Shown here piece by piece: positions 25,010 through 34,449 of a DNA stretch of 64,000 nucleotides (positions are counted from its first letter, which is position 1; each line of letters opens with the position of its first letter). Location: the NCBI GenBank assembly GCA_034659015.1, contig JAYEGL010000016.1, forward strand, positions 62,001 to 126,000, read 5' to 3'. Source of the DNA: Maricaulis sp034659015 (GTDB taxonomy: Bacteria; Pseudomonadota; Alphaproteobacteria; Caulobacterales; Maricaulaceae). The notes under the pieces are model-generated. The model saw nothing but the letters and a program-made list of their open reading frames with translations. It did no database searches and was not told the origin of the DNA. The translations under genes and the position numbers were made by a program.

Positions 25010-27151
25010 ATGGCACCCATTATCGTCTTCGGGCCGCTCCTTGCCTCGGCCTTCGCCGGACTTTTCGGCAATTATGTCGGCCACCGCGCCGCCCAGATCG
25101 TCACGACGGCGGCGGTGCTGCTGTCCGCGGTGCTGTCCTGGATCGTCTTCTTCGACGTGACGGTGGGCGGGAACACCACCACCATCCACCTGGCGACCTG
25201 GATGAGCGTCGGCAATTTCGATGTGTCCTGGGCGATCAAGCTGGACAGCCTGTCGGCCGTCATGCTGGTCGTGGTGAACACGGTGTCCTCGCTGGTGCAC
25301 GTCTATTCCTGGGGCTACATGTCCCACGATCCGCACCGCGCGCGCTTCTTCTCCTACCTGTCGCTCTTCACCTTCGCGATGCTCGCCCTGGTGACTGCCG
25401 ACAACTTCCTCCAGCTCTTCTTCGGCTGGGAAGGCGTGGGGCTGGCCTCCTACCTGCTGATCGGCTTCTGGTACAAGAAGAAGTCGGCCAATGACGCGGC
25501 CATCAAGGCCTTCGTGACCAACCGCGTGGGCGATTTCGGCTTTGCCCTGGGCATCATGGCGATCTTCCTCGTCTTCGGCTCGGTGGCCTTCGACGATGTC
25601 TTCGCCCAGGTCGGCGACCATGCCGATACGGTACTGGCCTTCGCCGGCATGGAGTTCAACGCGATCGAGCTGATCGCCTTCCTTCTCTTCATCGGCGCGA
25701 TGGGCAAGTCGGCGCAGTTCTTCCTGCATGTCTGGCTGCCCGACGCGATGGAAGGTCCGACGCCGGTCTCTGCCCTGATCCACGCCGCCACCATGGTGAC
25801 GGCCGGCGTCTTCCTCGTCTGCCGGGCTTTCCCGATCTACGAGATGGCGCCGAGCGCCTCGGCCGTGGTGACCGTGATCGGTGCGGTGACAGCGCTGTTC
25901 GCGGCGACCGTCGGCATGGCGCAGAACGACATCAAGCGGGTCGTGGCCTATTCGACCTGTTCCCAGCTGGGCTACATGTTCTTCGCGGCGGGCCTGGGCC
26001 TTTACGGCGCGGCCATGTTCCACCTGTTCACGCACGCCTTCTTCAAGGCGCTGCTCTTCCTCGGCTCCGGCGCGGTGATCCACGGCGTTCATGACGAGCA
26101 GGACATGCGCAAGATGGGCGGGCTGTTCCGCATGATGCCGATGACCTGGTTCATGATGATCATCGGCACGCTGGCCCTGACCGGCGTCGGCTTCTCCTTC
26201 GGCGCACTTGGCCTCTTCCTGCCGGACCTGGGCTTTGCCGGCTTCTTCTCGAAGGATGCGATCATCGAGGGCGCCTTCATGGCGGGCCGCGAGGGCGTCT
26301 TCTTCGGCATCCCGGCCTTCTGGATCGGTGTCGTCGCGGCGCTGCTGACCAGCTTCTATTCCTGGCGCCTGATCTTCATGACCTTCCACGGCTCCTATCG
26401 CGGGCCCAAGGAAGTCTTCGATCATGCCCACGATCCGAAATGGCCGATGGCCCTGCCGCTGGTCGTTCTGGCGATCGGTGCCGTGCTCGCCGGCGGGCTC
26501 TACAAGTCCAGCTTCATCGGCGACAATTCCGGCCACTTCTGGGGCGAGGCCCTGTCGGCCGGCGCCCACGGTCCGGCTGTCGCCGGCGAAGACCATGGTC
26601 CCGCCACGGACGATCATGGAGAGGCCACGGACAGTCATGCCGTTGCCGCGGAAAGCCATGACGCACCGCCGACGGCAGCTGGCGAGGATCACGCGGCCGC
26701 CACTCCGGTGGACACGCACGCCGAAACCGCGGACGATCATGGCGGCGGGCACCATCCGCCGGTCTGGGTGCTGCTCTCGCCCTTCTTCGCCACCCTGCTA
26801 GGCTTCCTCGGCGCGATCTGGTTCTACCTGATCAATGAGGGCATGGGCGCGCGCATCGCGGCCCGCGGCGGTCCGCTGCACGCCTTCCTCTACAACAAGT
26901 GGTATTTCGACGAGATCTATCACTTCATCTTCGTGCGCGGCGCGAAGGGGCTGGGCGACCTGCTCTGGAAGGTGGGCGATGTGCGCGTCATCGACGGCTG
27001 GGGCCCGAACGGCGTCGCCGGTTCGACATTCGCCGCCGCCAAGCGTCTGGCCAAGGCCCAGTCCGGCTATCTCTATCACTACGCATTCGTCATGCTGATC
27101 GGCGTCCTCGGCTTGCTGCTCTGGGCCCAGTTCGGCGCAGGAGGCCAATAG
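25010..27151 (+). CDS. nuoL: NADH-quinone oxidoreductase subunit L with His-rich loop
   Basis: NuoL is the distal proton-pumping antiporter-like subunit with the long lateral helix. It has 713 residues, about 100 more than E. coli NuoL. Core signatures such as FFGWEGVGLASYLLIGFW, the lysine of GAMGKSAQFFLHVWLPDAMEGPTPVSALIHAATMV (motif split by normal helices) and KALLFLGSGAVIHG are intact. Much of the extra length is a polar segment at residues 520-582 with ten histidines spaced by Asp/Ala/Thr in a loose DHGxAT pattern. It sits between the last core helices and the lateral helix and could bind metal. Confidence 0.97.
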   Translation: MAPIIVFGPLLASAFAGLFGNYVGHRAAQIVTTAAVLLSAVLSWIVFFDVTVGGNTTTIHLATWMSVGNFDVSWAIKLDSLSAVMLVVVNTVSSLVHVYSWGYMSHDPHRARFFSYLSLFTFAMLALVTADNFLQLFFGWEGVGLASYLLIGFWYKKKSANDAAIKAFVTNRVGDFGFALGIMAIFLVFGSVAFDDVFAQVGDHADTVLAFAGMEFNAIELIAFLLFIGAMGKSAQFFLHVWLPDAMEGPTPVSALIHAATMVTAGVFLVCRAFPIYEMAPSASAVVTVIGAVTALFAATVGMAQNDIKRVVAYSTCSQLGYMFFAAGLGLYGAAMFHLFTHAFFKALLFLGSGAVIHGVHDEQDMRKMGGLFRMMPMTWFMMIIGTLALTGVGFSFGALGLFLPDLGFAGFFSKDAIIEGAFMAGREGVFFGIPAFWIGVVAALLTSFYSWRLIFMTFHGSYRGPKEVFDHAHDPKWPMALPLVVLAIGAVLAGGLYKSSFIGDNSGHFWGEALSAGAHGPAVAGEDHGPATDDHGEATDSHAVAAESHDAPPTAAGEDHAAATPVDTHAETADDHGGGHHPPVWVLLSPFFATLLGFLGAIWFYLINEGMGARIAARGGPLHAFLYNKWYFDEIYHFIFVRGAKGLGDLLWKVGDVRVIDGWGPNGVAGSTFAAAKRLAKAQSGYLYHYAFVMLIGVLGLLLWAQFGAGGQ

Positions 27152-28666
27152 ATGTTTGGCGAGTTCGAAGCCTTTCTTTCGATCCTGACCTTCGTCCCGG
27201 CCATCGGCGCGCTGGTCATCGCGATCTTCCGCTTCACGGCCCGGCCCGAAGACCAGGCCCTGATCGACCGGAATTCGCGCCTGGTCGCCTGGGTGGCGAC
27301 CATGGTGACGCTGGCGCTATCGATCATTCTGGTGATGAATTTCGACCGCGAAAGCGCCGGATTCCAGTTCGTCCACGAGATCGAATGGCTCAGCGAGATC
27401 GGCATGGGCTACCGGCTCGGCGTGGACGGGATCTCGATCCTCTTCGTGCTGCTGACCGCGGGCCTGATGCCGATCTGCATCATGGCGTCCGGCGCGATCG
27501 AGAAGCGCGTCGCGGACTACATGATCGCCTTCCTGCTGCTGGAAACCCTGGTGATCGGCGTGTTCTGCGCGCTCGACCTGGTGGTCTTCTACATCTTCTT
27601 CGAGGGCGGCCTGATTCCGATGTTCATCATCATCGGCGTGTGGGGCGGGCAGAACCGGGTCTATGCGGCCTTCAAATTCTTCCTCTACACCCTGCTTGGC
27701 TCGGTGCTGATGCTGGTCGCGATGATCTACATGTTCCTCGAGGCGGGCACGACCGACATCACCGTGCTGCTGGACCATGAATTCGCACGAAACGCGCAGA
27801 TGTGGATGTGGCTGGCCTTCTTCGCCTCCTTCGCGGTCAAGATGCCGATGTGGCCGGTGCATACCTGGCTGCCGGATGCGCACGTGCAGGCGCCGACGGC
27901 GGGCTCGGTCATCCTGGCCGGCGTGCTGCTGAAACTGGGCGGCTACGGCTTCCTGCGCTTCTCCCTGCCCATGTTCCCGGAAGCCTCGGATTATTTCGCG
28001 CCGCTGGTCTTCGTGCTGTCGATCATTGCCATCATCTACACCTCGCTGGTGGCCTTCCGTCAGACCGACATCAAGAAGCTGATCGCCTATTCCTCCGTGG
28101 CCCATATGGGCTTCGTGACGATGGGTCTGTTCGCGATGAACGAGACCGGCGTGCAGGGCGCGATCTTCCAGATGATCTCGCACGGCGTGATCTCCGGCGC
28201 GCTCTTCCTGTGCGTCGGCGTGATCTACGACCGCATGCACACCCGCGAGATCGCCTTCTATGGCGGGCTGGTCCACAAGATGCCCGTCTATGCGGCCATC
28301 TTCCTGCTCTTCACCATGGCCAATGTCGGCCTGCCGGGCACGTCCGGTTTCGTCGGCGAGATCATGACCATGGTCGGGGCCTTCCAGGTCGACTGGTGGA
28401 TCGCCACCGGCGCGGCCGTCGGCGTGATCCTGTCGGCCATGTACATGCTGACCGTCTACCGCAATGTCGTGTTCGGCGAGCTGACCAATCCCAAGCTCGA
28501 GAATATTTCCGACATCAACCGCATGGAGTGGGCGATCTTCATCCCGCTCATCTTCATGACGCTGTGGCTCGGCGTGTCCTCGACCGTGGTCACCGACATC
28601 ACGGCGGCGTCGGTCGACAATCTCATCACCAACTACAATGCGGCACTGCCCGCGCCCGCCCAGTAG
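27152..28666 (+). CDS. nuoM: NADH-quinone oxidoreductase subunit M
   Basis: NuoM is the middle antiporter-like proton pump of the membrane arm. It has 504 residues and about fourteen helices. The LLLETLVIGVF glutamate helix, the FEGGLIPMFIIIG segment and the WLPDAHVQAPTAGSVILAG motif are present. It starts at the base following the nuoL stop codon. Confidence 0.98.
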   Translation: MFGEFEAFLSILTFVPAIGALVIAIFRFTARPEDQALIDRNSRLVAWVATMVTLALSIILVMNFDRESAGFQFVHEIEWLSEIGMGYRLGVDGISILFVLLTAGLMPICIMASGAIEKRVADYMIAFLLLETLVIGVFCALDLVVFYIFFEGGLIPMFIIIGVWGGQNRVYAAFKFFLYTLLGSVLMLVAMIYMFLEAGTTDITVLLDHEFARNAQMWMWLAFFASFAVKMPMWPVHTWLPDAHVQAPTAGSVILAGVLLKLGGYGFLRFSLPMFPEASDYFAPLVFVLSIIAIIYTSLVAFRQTDIKKLIAYSSVAHMGFVTMGLFAMNETGVQGAIFQMISHGVISGALFLCVGVIYDRMHTREIAFYGGLVHKMPVYAAIFLLFTMANVGLPGTSGFVGEIMTMVGAFQVDWWIATGAAVGVILSAMYMLTVYRNVVFGELTNPKLENISDINRMEWAIFIPLIFMTLWLGVSSTVVTDITAASVDNLITNYNAALPAPAQ

Positions 28667-28678
28667 GAGAGGCAAGCC

Positions 28679-30121
28679 ATGACCGCGGACGTGCTTTCCC
28701 AGGACCTGTCGCTTCTCATCCCGGAACTCCTTCTGGCCTGCGGCGCCATGGCGCTGCTGATGCTGGGCGTGTTCATGAAGGGCGAGGGCGCCAATCGCCT
28801 GGTGCAATGGCTCACGGTGGGGCTGCTCACCGCGGCCGGCCTGGCCGCCCTGTTCCTCGTCACGGGCGAGGGCACCGCCTTCTCCGGCGGCTTCATCTTC
28901 GACAGCCTGGCGCGCTTCTCCAAGGTGGCGATCGGCCTCGTCGCCGCGATCGCCATGCTGATGGCCATGCCCTATCTGCAGGCGGAAAAGCTGGGCAAGA
29001 TCGAATACCCCATTCTCGTCGCGCTGGCCGCGACGGGCATGATGATGATGGTCTCGGCCAACGACCTCATCTCCATGTACATGGCGATCGAGCTGCAATC
29101 CCTGGCGCTCTACGTGCTGGCGGCCTTCAACCGCGACAGCCTGCGCGCCTCCGAAGCCGGGCTGAAATACTTCGTGCTCGGCGCGCTGTCTTCCGGTCTG
29201 CTGCTCTACGGCTCCTCCCTGGTCTACGGCTTTGCCGGCGCGACGGGGTTCGACGCCATCGCCATCGCCGTGGAAAGCGGGCCGACCGTGGGCCTGATCT
29301 TCGGCCTGGTCTTCGTGATCTGCGGCCTGGCCTTCAAGATCTCCGCCGTGCCCTTCCACATGTGGACGCCGGACGTCTATGAAGGCGCGCCGACCCCGGT
29401 GACGGCCTTCTTCGCGACGGCCCCGAAATTCGCCGCCATCGTGCTGCTGGCCCGCATCCTGATCGAGCCTTTCGGCGGCATGGTGGAGCAGTGGCGCGAC
29501 GTGATCTGGATCCTCGCCGCTCTCTCGATGGGCGTCGGCGCCTTCGGCGCGCTGACCCAGACCAATATCAAACGCCTGATGGCCTACTCCTCGATCTCCA
29601 ACATGGGCTATGCCCTGGTGGCGATCGCGGCGGCCAGCCAGACGGGCGTGTGGGCGCTGCTGGTCTACATGGTGCTCTACATGATCTCGGTCATCGGCTC
29701 CTTCGGTGCCATCCTGTCCATGCGTACCCGCGAGGGCATGGTCGAGCAGATCTCCGACCTGGCCGGCGTGGCCCAGCGCAATCCGGGCCTGGGCTGGTCG
29801 ATCACCGCGCTGATGTTCTCGATCGGCGGCCTGCCCTTCATGGTCGGCTTCTTCGGGAAATTCTTCCTGGTCTATGCCGCGGTCGAGTCGGGCCTGATGA
29901 TCCTGGCGGTCCTGGCCGTGCTCTTCTCGGTGGTGGGGGCGGCCTATTATCTGCGCGTGGTCAAGACGGTCTGGTTCGACGAGGGCGAGGTGGAATTCGT
30001 GCCGGCGGCCCTGTCGATCTACTGGGTGACGCGCCTGGCGGGCCTGGCCACCGTGGCGCTGCTGCCGGTTGTCGGCTGGGTGGTCTACCGGGCCGTGTCG
30101 GTCGGGCTGACCGTCCTTTAG
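28679..30121 (+). CDS. nuoN: NADH-quinone oxidoreductase subunit N
   Basis: NuoN is the third antiporter-like subunit, next to NuoK and NuoM. It has 480 residues. MYMAIELQSLALYVLAAF and WTPDVYEGAPTPVTAFFAT are diagnostic. It ends the complex I genes, but transcription probably continues: birA begins 4 bp after its stop. Confidence 0.98.
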   Translation: MTADVLSQDLSLLIPELLLACGAMALLMLGVFMKGEGANRLVQWLTVGLLTAAGLAALFLVTGEGTAFSGGFIFDSLARFSKVAIGLVAAIAMLMAMPYLQAEKLGKIEYPILVALAATGMMMMVSANDLISMYMAIELQSLALYVLAAFNRDSLRASEAGLKYFVLGALSSGLLLYGSSLVYGFAGATGFDAIAIAVESGPTVGLIFGLVFVICGLAFKISAVPFHMWTPDVYEGAPTPVTAFFATAPKFAAIVLLARILIEPFGGMVEQWRDVIWILAALSMGVGAFGALTQTNIKRLMAYSSISNMGYALVAIAAASQTGVWALLVYMVLYMISVIGSFGAILSMRTREGMVEQISDLAGVAQRNPGLGWSITALMFSIGGLPFMVGFFGKFFLVYAAVESGLMILAVLAVLFSVVGAAYYLRVVKTVWFDEGEVEFVPAALSIYWVTRLAGLATVALLPVVGWVVYRAVSVGLTVL

Positions 30122-30125
30122 GGCC

Positions 30126-30893
30126 TTGACCGGCTCCCCGCCTGCGATCGAATGGCTGGACGAGACGCTCTCGACGAATGCGGATGCGCGTGAACGTGCG
30201 CTGGCCGGCGAACGCGGTCCGTTGTGGATCGCCGCCCGCCGCCAGCTGGCCGGGCGCGGCCGCCGCGGCCGCGTCTGGAGCGGGCTGGAGGGCAATCTCT
30301 TCACCACCGGGCTCTACGTGCTTCAGGCCGATCCCGGCCGGGTGGCCGAGCTGTCCTTCGCGGCGGCCCTGGCCGTGGCCGGTGTCTGCGACATCGCGCT
30401 GAAGGACCCCGCCGCGACACGGGTGAAATGGCCCAATGACGTGCTTGTGAACCGGCGCAAGGTGGCCGGCATCCTGCTGGAATCCGGCCAGGCGCCGGGC
30501 GGCGGGCTGTGGCTTGCCGCAGGAATCGGCATCAATCTCGCCGCGGCGCCGGAGGACAGCGAGCGGCCCGCAACGTCGCTTGCCGGCGAAGGCGGAGCGA
30601 TCGGCCGCGAAGCGGCGCTGGACGGACTGGTCGCCGGTTTCGAGCGCTGGCGCCTGCGCTGGCTGCAGGACGGGTTCGGACCCTTGCGCGACGCCTGGCT
30701 GGCGCGTGCGCACGGGCTGGGCGAACGCTGCGAGGCGCGTCTGGCCAGCGAGACCGTGAGCGGCACGTTCGCGGATCTGGGACCGGACGGCGCGCTGCGG
30801 CTGGACTTGGATGATGGCGGCCGACGATATATCTCCGCAGGAGACGTCTTCTTCCCCGACGGGGTGGCGACGGATGCGGGGAAGAAAGGTTAG
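30126..30893 (+). CDS. birA: Biotin-[acetyl-CoA-carboxylase] ligase, monofunctional
   Basis: BirA activates biotin to biotinyl-AMP and attaches it to the carboxyl-carrier protein. It has 255 residues from a TTG start 4 bp after nuoN. The GRGRRGRVW biotinyl-AMP loop, VKWPNDV and GIGINL motifs are present. The N-terminal winged-helix of the repressor-type BirA is missing, so it cannot be the regulator of the bio genes at 3.4-6.6 kb. A nuoN-birA-coaX-rnj order is, as far as I recall, common in alphaproteobacteria. Confidence 0.95.
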   Translation: MTGSPPAIEWLDETLSTNADARERALAGERGPLWIAARRQLAGRGRRGRVWSGLEGNLFTTGLYVLQADPGRVAELSFAAALAVAGVCDIALKDPAATRVKWPNDVLVNRRKVAGILLESGQAPGGGLWLAAGIGINLAAAPEDSERPATSLAGEGGAIGREAALDGLVAGFERWRLRWLQDGFGPLRDAWLARAHGLGERCEARLASETVSGTFADLGPDGALRLDLDDGGRRYISAGDVFFPDGVATDAGKKG

Positions 30894-30895
30894 CC

Positions 30896-31675
30896 ATGCT
30901 GCTCGCGATCGACTGCGGCAACACGAACACGCTGTTTGCCGTCCACAACGGCAAGGACTGGATCGCCCAGTGGCGTTCGGGCACGGACAGTACGCGCACG
31001 GCGGACGAGCATGCCGTCTGGCTCTCCCAGCTGATGGCGCTGCAGGGGTTCAGGCTGGCGGACATCACCGGTTGCGTGATCTCCACCGTGGTGCCCCAGG
31101 CCCTGTTCAACCTGCGCAACCTGTCGCGGCGCTACTGCAATGCCGAGCCGGTCATCGTCGGCGAGCCGGGTGTGCTGATGGATATCGAGGTGCGGCTGGA
31201 CCGCCCCCAGGATGCCGGCGCCGACCGCCTGGTCAATGCGCTGGGCGCACGCAGTGTCTATGACGGCCCGCTGATCATCATCGACAGCGGCACGGCGACG
31301 ACGTTCGACGTGATCGCGGCCGATGGCGCCTTCGAGGGCGGCATCATCGCCCCGGGCATCAACCTGTCCATGCAGGCCCTGCACGCCGCCGCCGCGAAAC
31401 TGCCGCGCGTCGCGATTGCCCGGCCGCAGCGGGTTATGGGCAAGGATACGGTCTCGGCCATGCAGTCCGGTGTGTTCTGGGGCTATATCGATCTGATCGA
31501 CGGGCTGGTAAACCGGCTCAAGACGGAGTGGGGTGCACCGATGACGGTGATCGCCACCGGGGGCGTGGTCTCCCTGTTCGAGGGCGCCTCGCGCACTATC
31601 GACCATTATGACGGCGACCTGACCATTCGCGGCCTCATGGAAGTTTGGAAACTCAATGGCGGAAGCCTTGACTGA
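30896..31675 (+). CDS. coaX: Type III pantothenate kinase
   Basis: CoaX carries out the first step of coenzyme A synthesis from pantothenate, requiring a monovalent cation. It has 259 residues. The N-terminal phosphate loop LAIDCGNTNTLFAV, the GADRLVNALGA motif and the DSGTATTFDV motif of the acetate/sugar-kinase fold are present. It starts 2 bp after birA, and its last 20 bp overlap the RNase J gene. Confidence 0.96.
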   Translation: MLLAIDCGNTNTLFAVHNGKDWIAQWRSGTDSTRTADEHAVWLSQLMALQGFRLADITGCVISTVVPQALFNLRNLSRRYCNAEPVIVGEPGVLMDIEVRLDRPQDAGADRLVNALGARSVYDGPLIIIDSGTATTFDVIAADGAFEGGIIAPGINLSMQALHAAAAKLPRVAIARPQRVMGKDTVSAMQSGVFWGYIDLIDGLVNRLKTEWGAPMTVIATGGVVSLFEGASRTIDHYDGDLTIRGLMEVWKLNGGSLD

Positions 31676-33341
31676 CAGTCTGTATTTTCTGCCGCTCGGC
31701 GGCTCCGACGAAATCGGGATGAACCTCAACCTCTACGGCTACGGCCCGGAGGGCCACCAGAAATGGATCATCGTCGATTGCGGCGTCACCTTCGGCGACC
31801 TCTCGACGCCGGGCGTCGACCTGATCATGCCCGACCCGTCCTTCATCGAGGAGCGGGCAGACGATCTCATCGGCATGGTGCTCACCCATGCTCACGAAGA
31901 CCATATGGGCGCCGTGGCGCATCTGTGGCGCCGGCTGCGCTGTCCGATCTGGGCGACGCCCTTCACGGCCTGGCTGGTGCGCGACCGGCTGCGCGAATAC
32001 GGTCTGGAGGACGAAGTCGAGCTGCACGAAATTGCGCTGGACAGCCGGTTCGACCTGGGCCCCTTCGATATCCAGCTGGTCACGCTGACCCATTCCATTC
32101 CCGAGCCCAACGGGCTGGCCATCCGCACGCCGGCCGGCCTGGTGCTGCACACGGGCGACTGGAAGATCGACCCCGATCCGCTGATCGGCGAGAGCACCGA
32201 CGTCTCCGCCCTGACCGCGCTGGGCGAGGAAGGCGTGCTGGCCATGGTGTGCGACAGCACGAATGTCTTCTCCGCCGGGGAAAGCGGGTCCGAAGCCGGG
32301 GTGAAGGAGGAGCTGGTCAAGGTCGTGGGCGAGAACACGACCGGCAAGGTCGCCATCGCCGCCTTCGCGTCCAATGTCGCGCGCCTGCAATCGGCCATCG
32401 AGGCGGCCGAGGCGAACGGTCGCCGCGTCTGTCTGGTCGGCCGCTCCATGCATCGCATGACGGCGGCGGCCAAGGCGGTCGGCCTCTTGCAGCACGTGCA
32501 GGATTTCGTCGGCGAGGAGGAGGCGGGCTTCTTCCCGCCGGAGAAGATCCTCTATCTGTGCACCGGCTCCCAGGGTGAGCCGCGCGCGGCCCTGTCGCGC
32601 ATCGCGGAGGGCAATCACCGCAATGTCACGCTGGGCCCGGGCGACACCGTGATCTTTTCCAGCCGCGTCATTCCCGGCAACGATATCGGGATTTTCCAGC
32701 TGCAGAACCGGCTCGCCGAGCGCGGCGTGGAGATCATCACCGAGAAGAACCGCCCGGTTCACGTCTCCGGCCATCCCTGCCGCGACGAGCTGGCCCAGAT
32801 GTATCGGTGGGCCCAGCCGAACGTGGCGATCCCGGTGCATGGCGAACGCCGCCACCTGATCGAGCACGCCGCCTTCGCCCGCGAGCTGCAGGTGCCGCAT
32901 GCCGTGACGGTCCGCAATGGCGACATGGTGGAGCTGCGCGCCGATGGCGGCGCCTCCATCGTCGACGAGGTGCCGGCCGGCCGCCTGCATGTCGACGGCA
33001 ATTTCATCACCGACGCCCAGGCCGACTCCATGCGCGAGCGGCGCAAGCTGTCCTATGCCGGCCAGGTCACCGTGGCGATGGCGGTGAAGGTGAAGAAGGG
33101 CGAGCTGGTCTCCGGTCCGGACGTGCGCTCGATGGGCGTGGCCGAGGACAAGGCGATGCCGCTGGACGACTTCCTCGATGCGCTGGCCGACGAGGCCGAG
33201 CGCGCCTTCGATGCCATGTCCACGCGCGGCCGCCGCGATGCGGAGACCGTCGAGGAGGATGTGCGCCGCGCGGTGCGCCGCGAGGCCAACCGGATCTGGG
33301 GCAAGAAGCCCTGGGTCGAGGTCATCGTGCTGGAGGTTTGA
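31656..33341 (+). CDS. rnj: Ribonuclease J
   Basis: This is a metallo-beta-lactamase/beta-CASP RNase with endo- and 5'-3' exonuclease activity, used by alphaproteobacteria in rRNA and mRNA processing. It has 561 residues. The zinc motif HAHEDH is at residues 78-83, and the beta-CASP histidine motifs HVSGHPC and PVHGERRH follow. The ATG lies inside the end of coaX (20-bp overlap). It is the last gene of the nuo-birA-coaX-rnj run. Confidence 0.95.
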   Translation: MAEALTDSLYFLPLGGSDEIGMNLNLYGYGPEGHQKWIIVDCGVTFGDLSTPGVDLIMPDPSFIEERADDLIGMVLTHAHEDHMGAVAHLWRRLRCPIWATPFTAWLVRDRLREYGLEDEVELHEIALDSRFDLGPFDIQLVTLTHSIPEPNGLAIRTPAGLVLHTGDWKIDPDPLIGESTDVSALTALGEEGVLAMVCDSTNVFSAGESGSEAGVKEELVKVVGENTTGKVAIAAFASNVARLQSAIEAAEANGRRVCLVGRSMHRMTAAAKAVGLLQHVQDFVGEEEAGFFPPEKILYLCTGSQGEPRAALSRIAEGNHRNVTLGPGDTVIFSSRVIPGNDIGIFQLQNRLAERGVEIITEKNRPVHVSGHPCRDELAQMYRWAQPNVAIPVHGERRHLIEHAAFARELQVPHAVTVRNGDMVELRADGGASIVDEVPAGRLHVDGNFITDAQADSMRERRKLSYAGQVTVAMAVKVKKGELVSGPDVRSMGVAEDKAMPLDDFLDALADEAERAFDAMSTRGRRDAETVEEDVRRAVRREANRIWGKKPWVEVIVLEV

Positions 33342-33360
33342 GGAGACGTCGTCGTATTTT

Positions 33361-33527
33361 CCTCCCCACGTTAGTGGGGAGGGGGACCGCGAAGCGGTGG
33401 AGGGGCCGCCGCTTCAGCGGCGGTAGTCTGGCCGTCGCCAATACGCCTACGCCGGCTTCGCCGGCGCCCCTTCGCCCCCTCCTTCGCCAAGGCTACGGAG
33501 GGCTCACTTCCCCGCGATGCGGGGAAG
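33361..33527. repeat. Intergenic mosaic of five short palindromes
   Basis: Between rnj and mce lie five back-to-back inverted repeats: CCTCCCCAC/GTGGGGAGG (33361-33382), ACCGC/GCGGT (33386-33398), CCGCCGCT/AGCGGCGG (33406-33423), GCCGGC/GCCGGC (33451-33465) and CTTCCCCGC/GCGGGGAAG (33507-33527). Loops are 2-4 bases. The arrangement looks like the dispersed mosaic elements of alphaproteobacterial genomes. The first hairpin may end the rnj transcript. No ORF is credible here. Confidence 0.7.
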
Positions 33528-33564
33528 AAACGCGAACGGCTCGCTGAGTATTGGGAGAATGTAC

Positions 33565-33981
33565 ATGAAGATCGGACGTCTGAACCATGTCGGCGTGGCC
33601 GTGCCCGACGTCGAGGCCGCCAAGGCGACCTATGCCGAGCTCTATGGCGCGGACGAGGCCACCGAGACGAAGGATTTCCCGAAGCTCGGCGTGCGCGTCG
33701 CCTTCGTCAAGCTGGCCAATTCGGAGATCGAGCTTCTGGAACCGCTGGGCGATGACAGCCCGGTGCACAAATTCCTCGAGCGCAATCCCAAGGGCGGCCA
33801 GCACCATCTGTGCTTCGAAGTGCCCGATATCGTCGCCGCCCGCGACGACATGGTGGCGAAGGGCGCGACCGTGCTGGGCACGGGCGAGCCCTATATCGGC
33901 GCGCACGGTGTGCCGGTGATCTTCATCCATCCCAAGCATTCCAACGGGCAACTCATCGAACTGATGCAGGAGCCCGCCTGA
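33565..33981 (+). CDS. mce: Methylmalonyl-CoA epimerase
   Basis: This VOC-fold metalloenzyme interconverts the 2R and 2S forms of methylmalonyl-CoA in propionate breakdown. It has 138 residues from the ATG at 33565, chosen because GGGAGA lies 7-12 bases upstream; an ATG at 33559 would add two residues. The first metal histidine is H8 (LNHVGVAV), QHHLCFEV holds the second, and the C-terminal LIELMQ supplies the glutamate. Its stop overlaps the start of the DUF1467 gene. Confidence 0.93.
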   Translation: MKIGRLNHVGVAVPDVEAAKATYAELYGADEATETKDFPKLGVRVAFVKLANSEIELLEPLGDDSPVHKFLERNPKGGQHHLCFEVPDIVAARDDMVAKGATVLGTGEPYIGAHGVPVIFIHPKHSNGQLIELMQEPA

Positions 33982-34325
33982 TGCCGCGCTGGTTGCCGTA
34001 TATCCCGCCGGGCATCGCCTTCGTGCTCTGGCTGTCGCGCTTCATCGTCCGCGATGACGGGGTGGGCGTGGTCAACGGGCTGGTCGTCTTCCTGATCGTC
34101 TGGTGGCTGGTGATCTTCACCATGCTGCCCATCGGCGTGCGCTCCCAGGAGGAAGATGCCGATGTGGTCGAGGGCACCGAACCCGGCGCGCCTGTGGCGC
34201 CGATGCTGATGAAGAAGGCCTGGTGGACGACCGTCATCACCAGCTGCATCTGGATCGTCTACTACGTGATCACCGAGAGCGGCCTCGTCGCGCAATTGAT
34301 GCCGACGGACGGGGCCTGGGGGTAG
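33981..34325 (+). CDS. DUF1467 family membrane protein
   Basis: 114 residues with three hydrophobic helices, including the WWLVIFTMLPIGVRSQ segment that marks DUF1467. The family is nearly confined to alphaproteobacteria, usually sits between mce and proS as here, and has no known function. The ATG overlaps the mce stop (TGATG). Confidence 0.85.
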   Translation: MPRWLPYIPPGIAFVLWLSRFIVRDDGVGVVNGLVVFLIVWWLVIFTMLPIGVRSQEEDADVVEGTEPGAPVAPMLMKKAWWTTVITSCIWIVYYVITESGLVAQLMPTDGAWG

Positions 34326-34449
34326 AGTTTCTTCCACGACGGCGGTGGGGAGGGTGCGCCGGACTGACAGAGCGGGGGAAGGTGCCTTGTCATCGCTTCC
34401 CAACCCGTTCTAATGGGGACACAACCTCTTATCGCGGATATCCCCTCCC

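Noticed and set aside
24518..26755. Open frame of 745 codons on the minus strand across nuoK and nuoL
   Set aside because: Antisense shadow; composition mirrors the membrane genes on the other strand.
27317..30307. Open frame of 996 codons on the minus strand across nuoM and nuoN
   Set aside because: Antisense shadow rich in His, Asp, Gly and Arg; nuoM and nuoN are intact on the plus strand.
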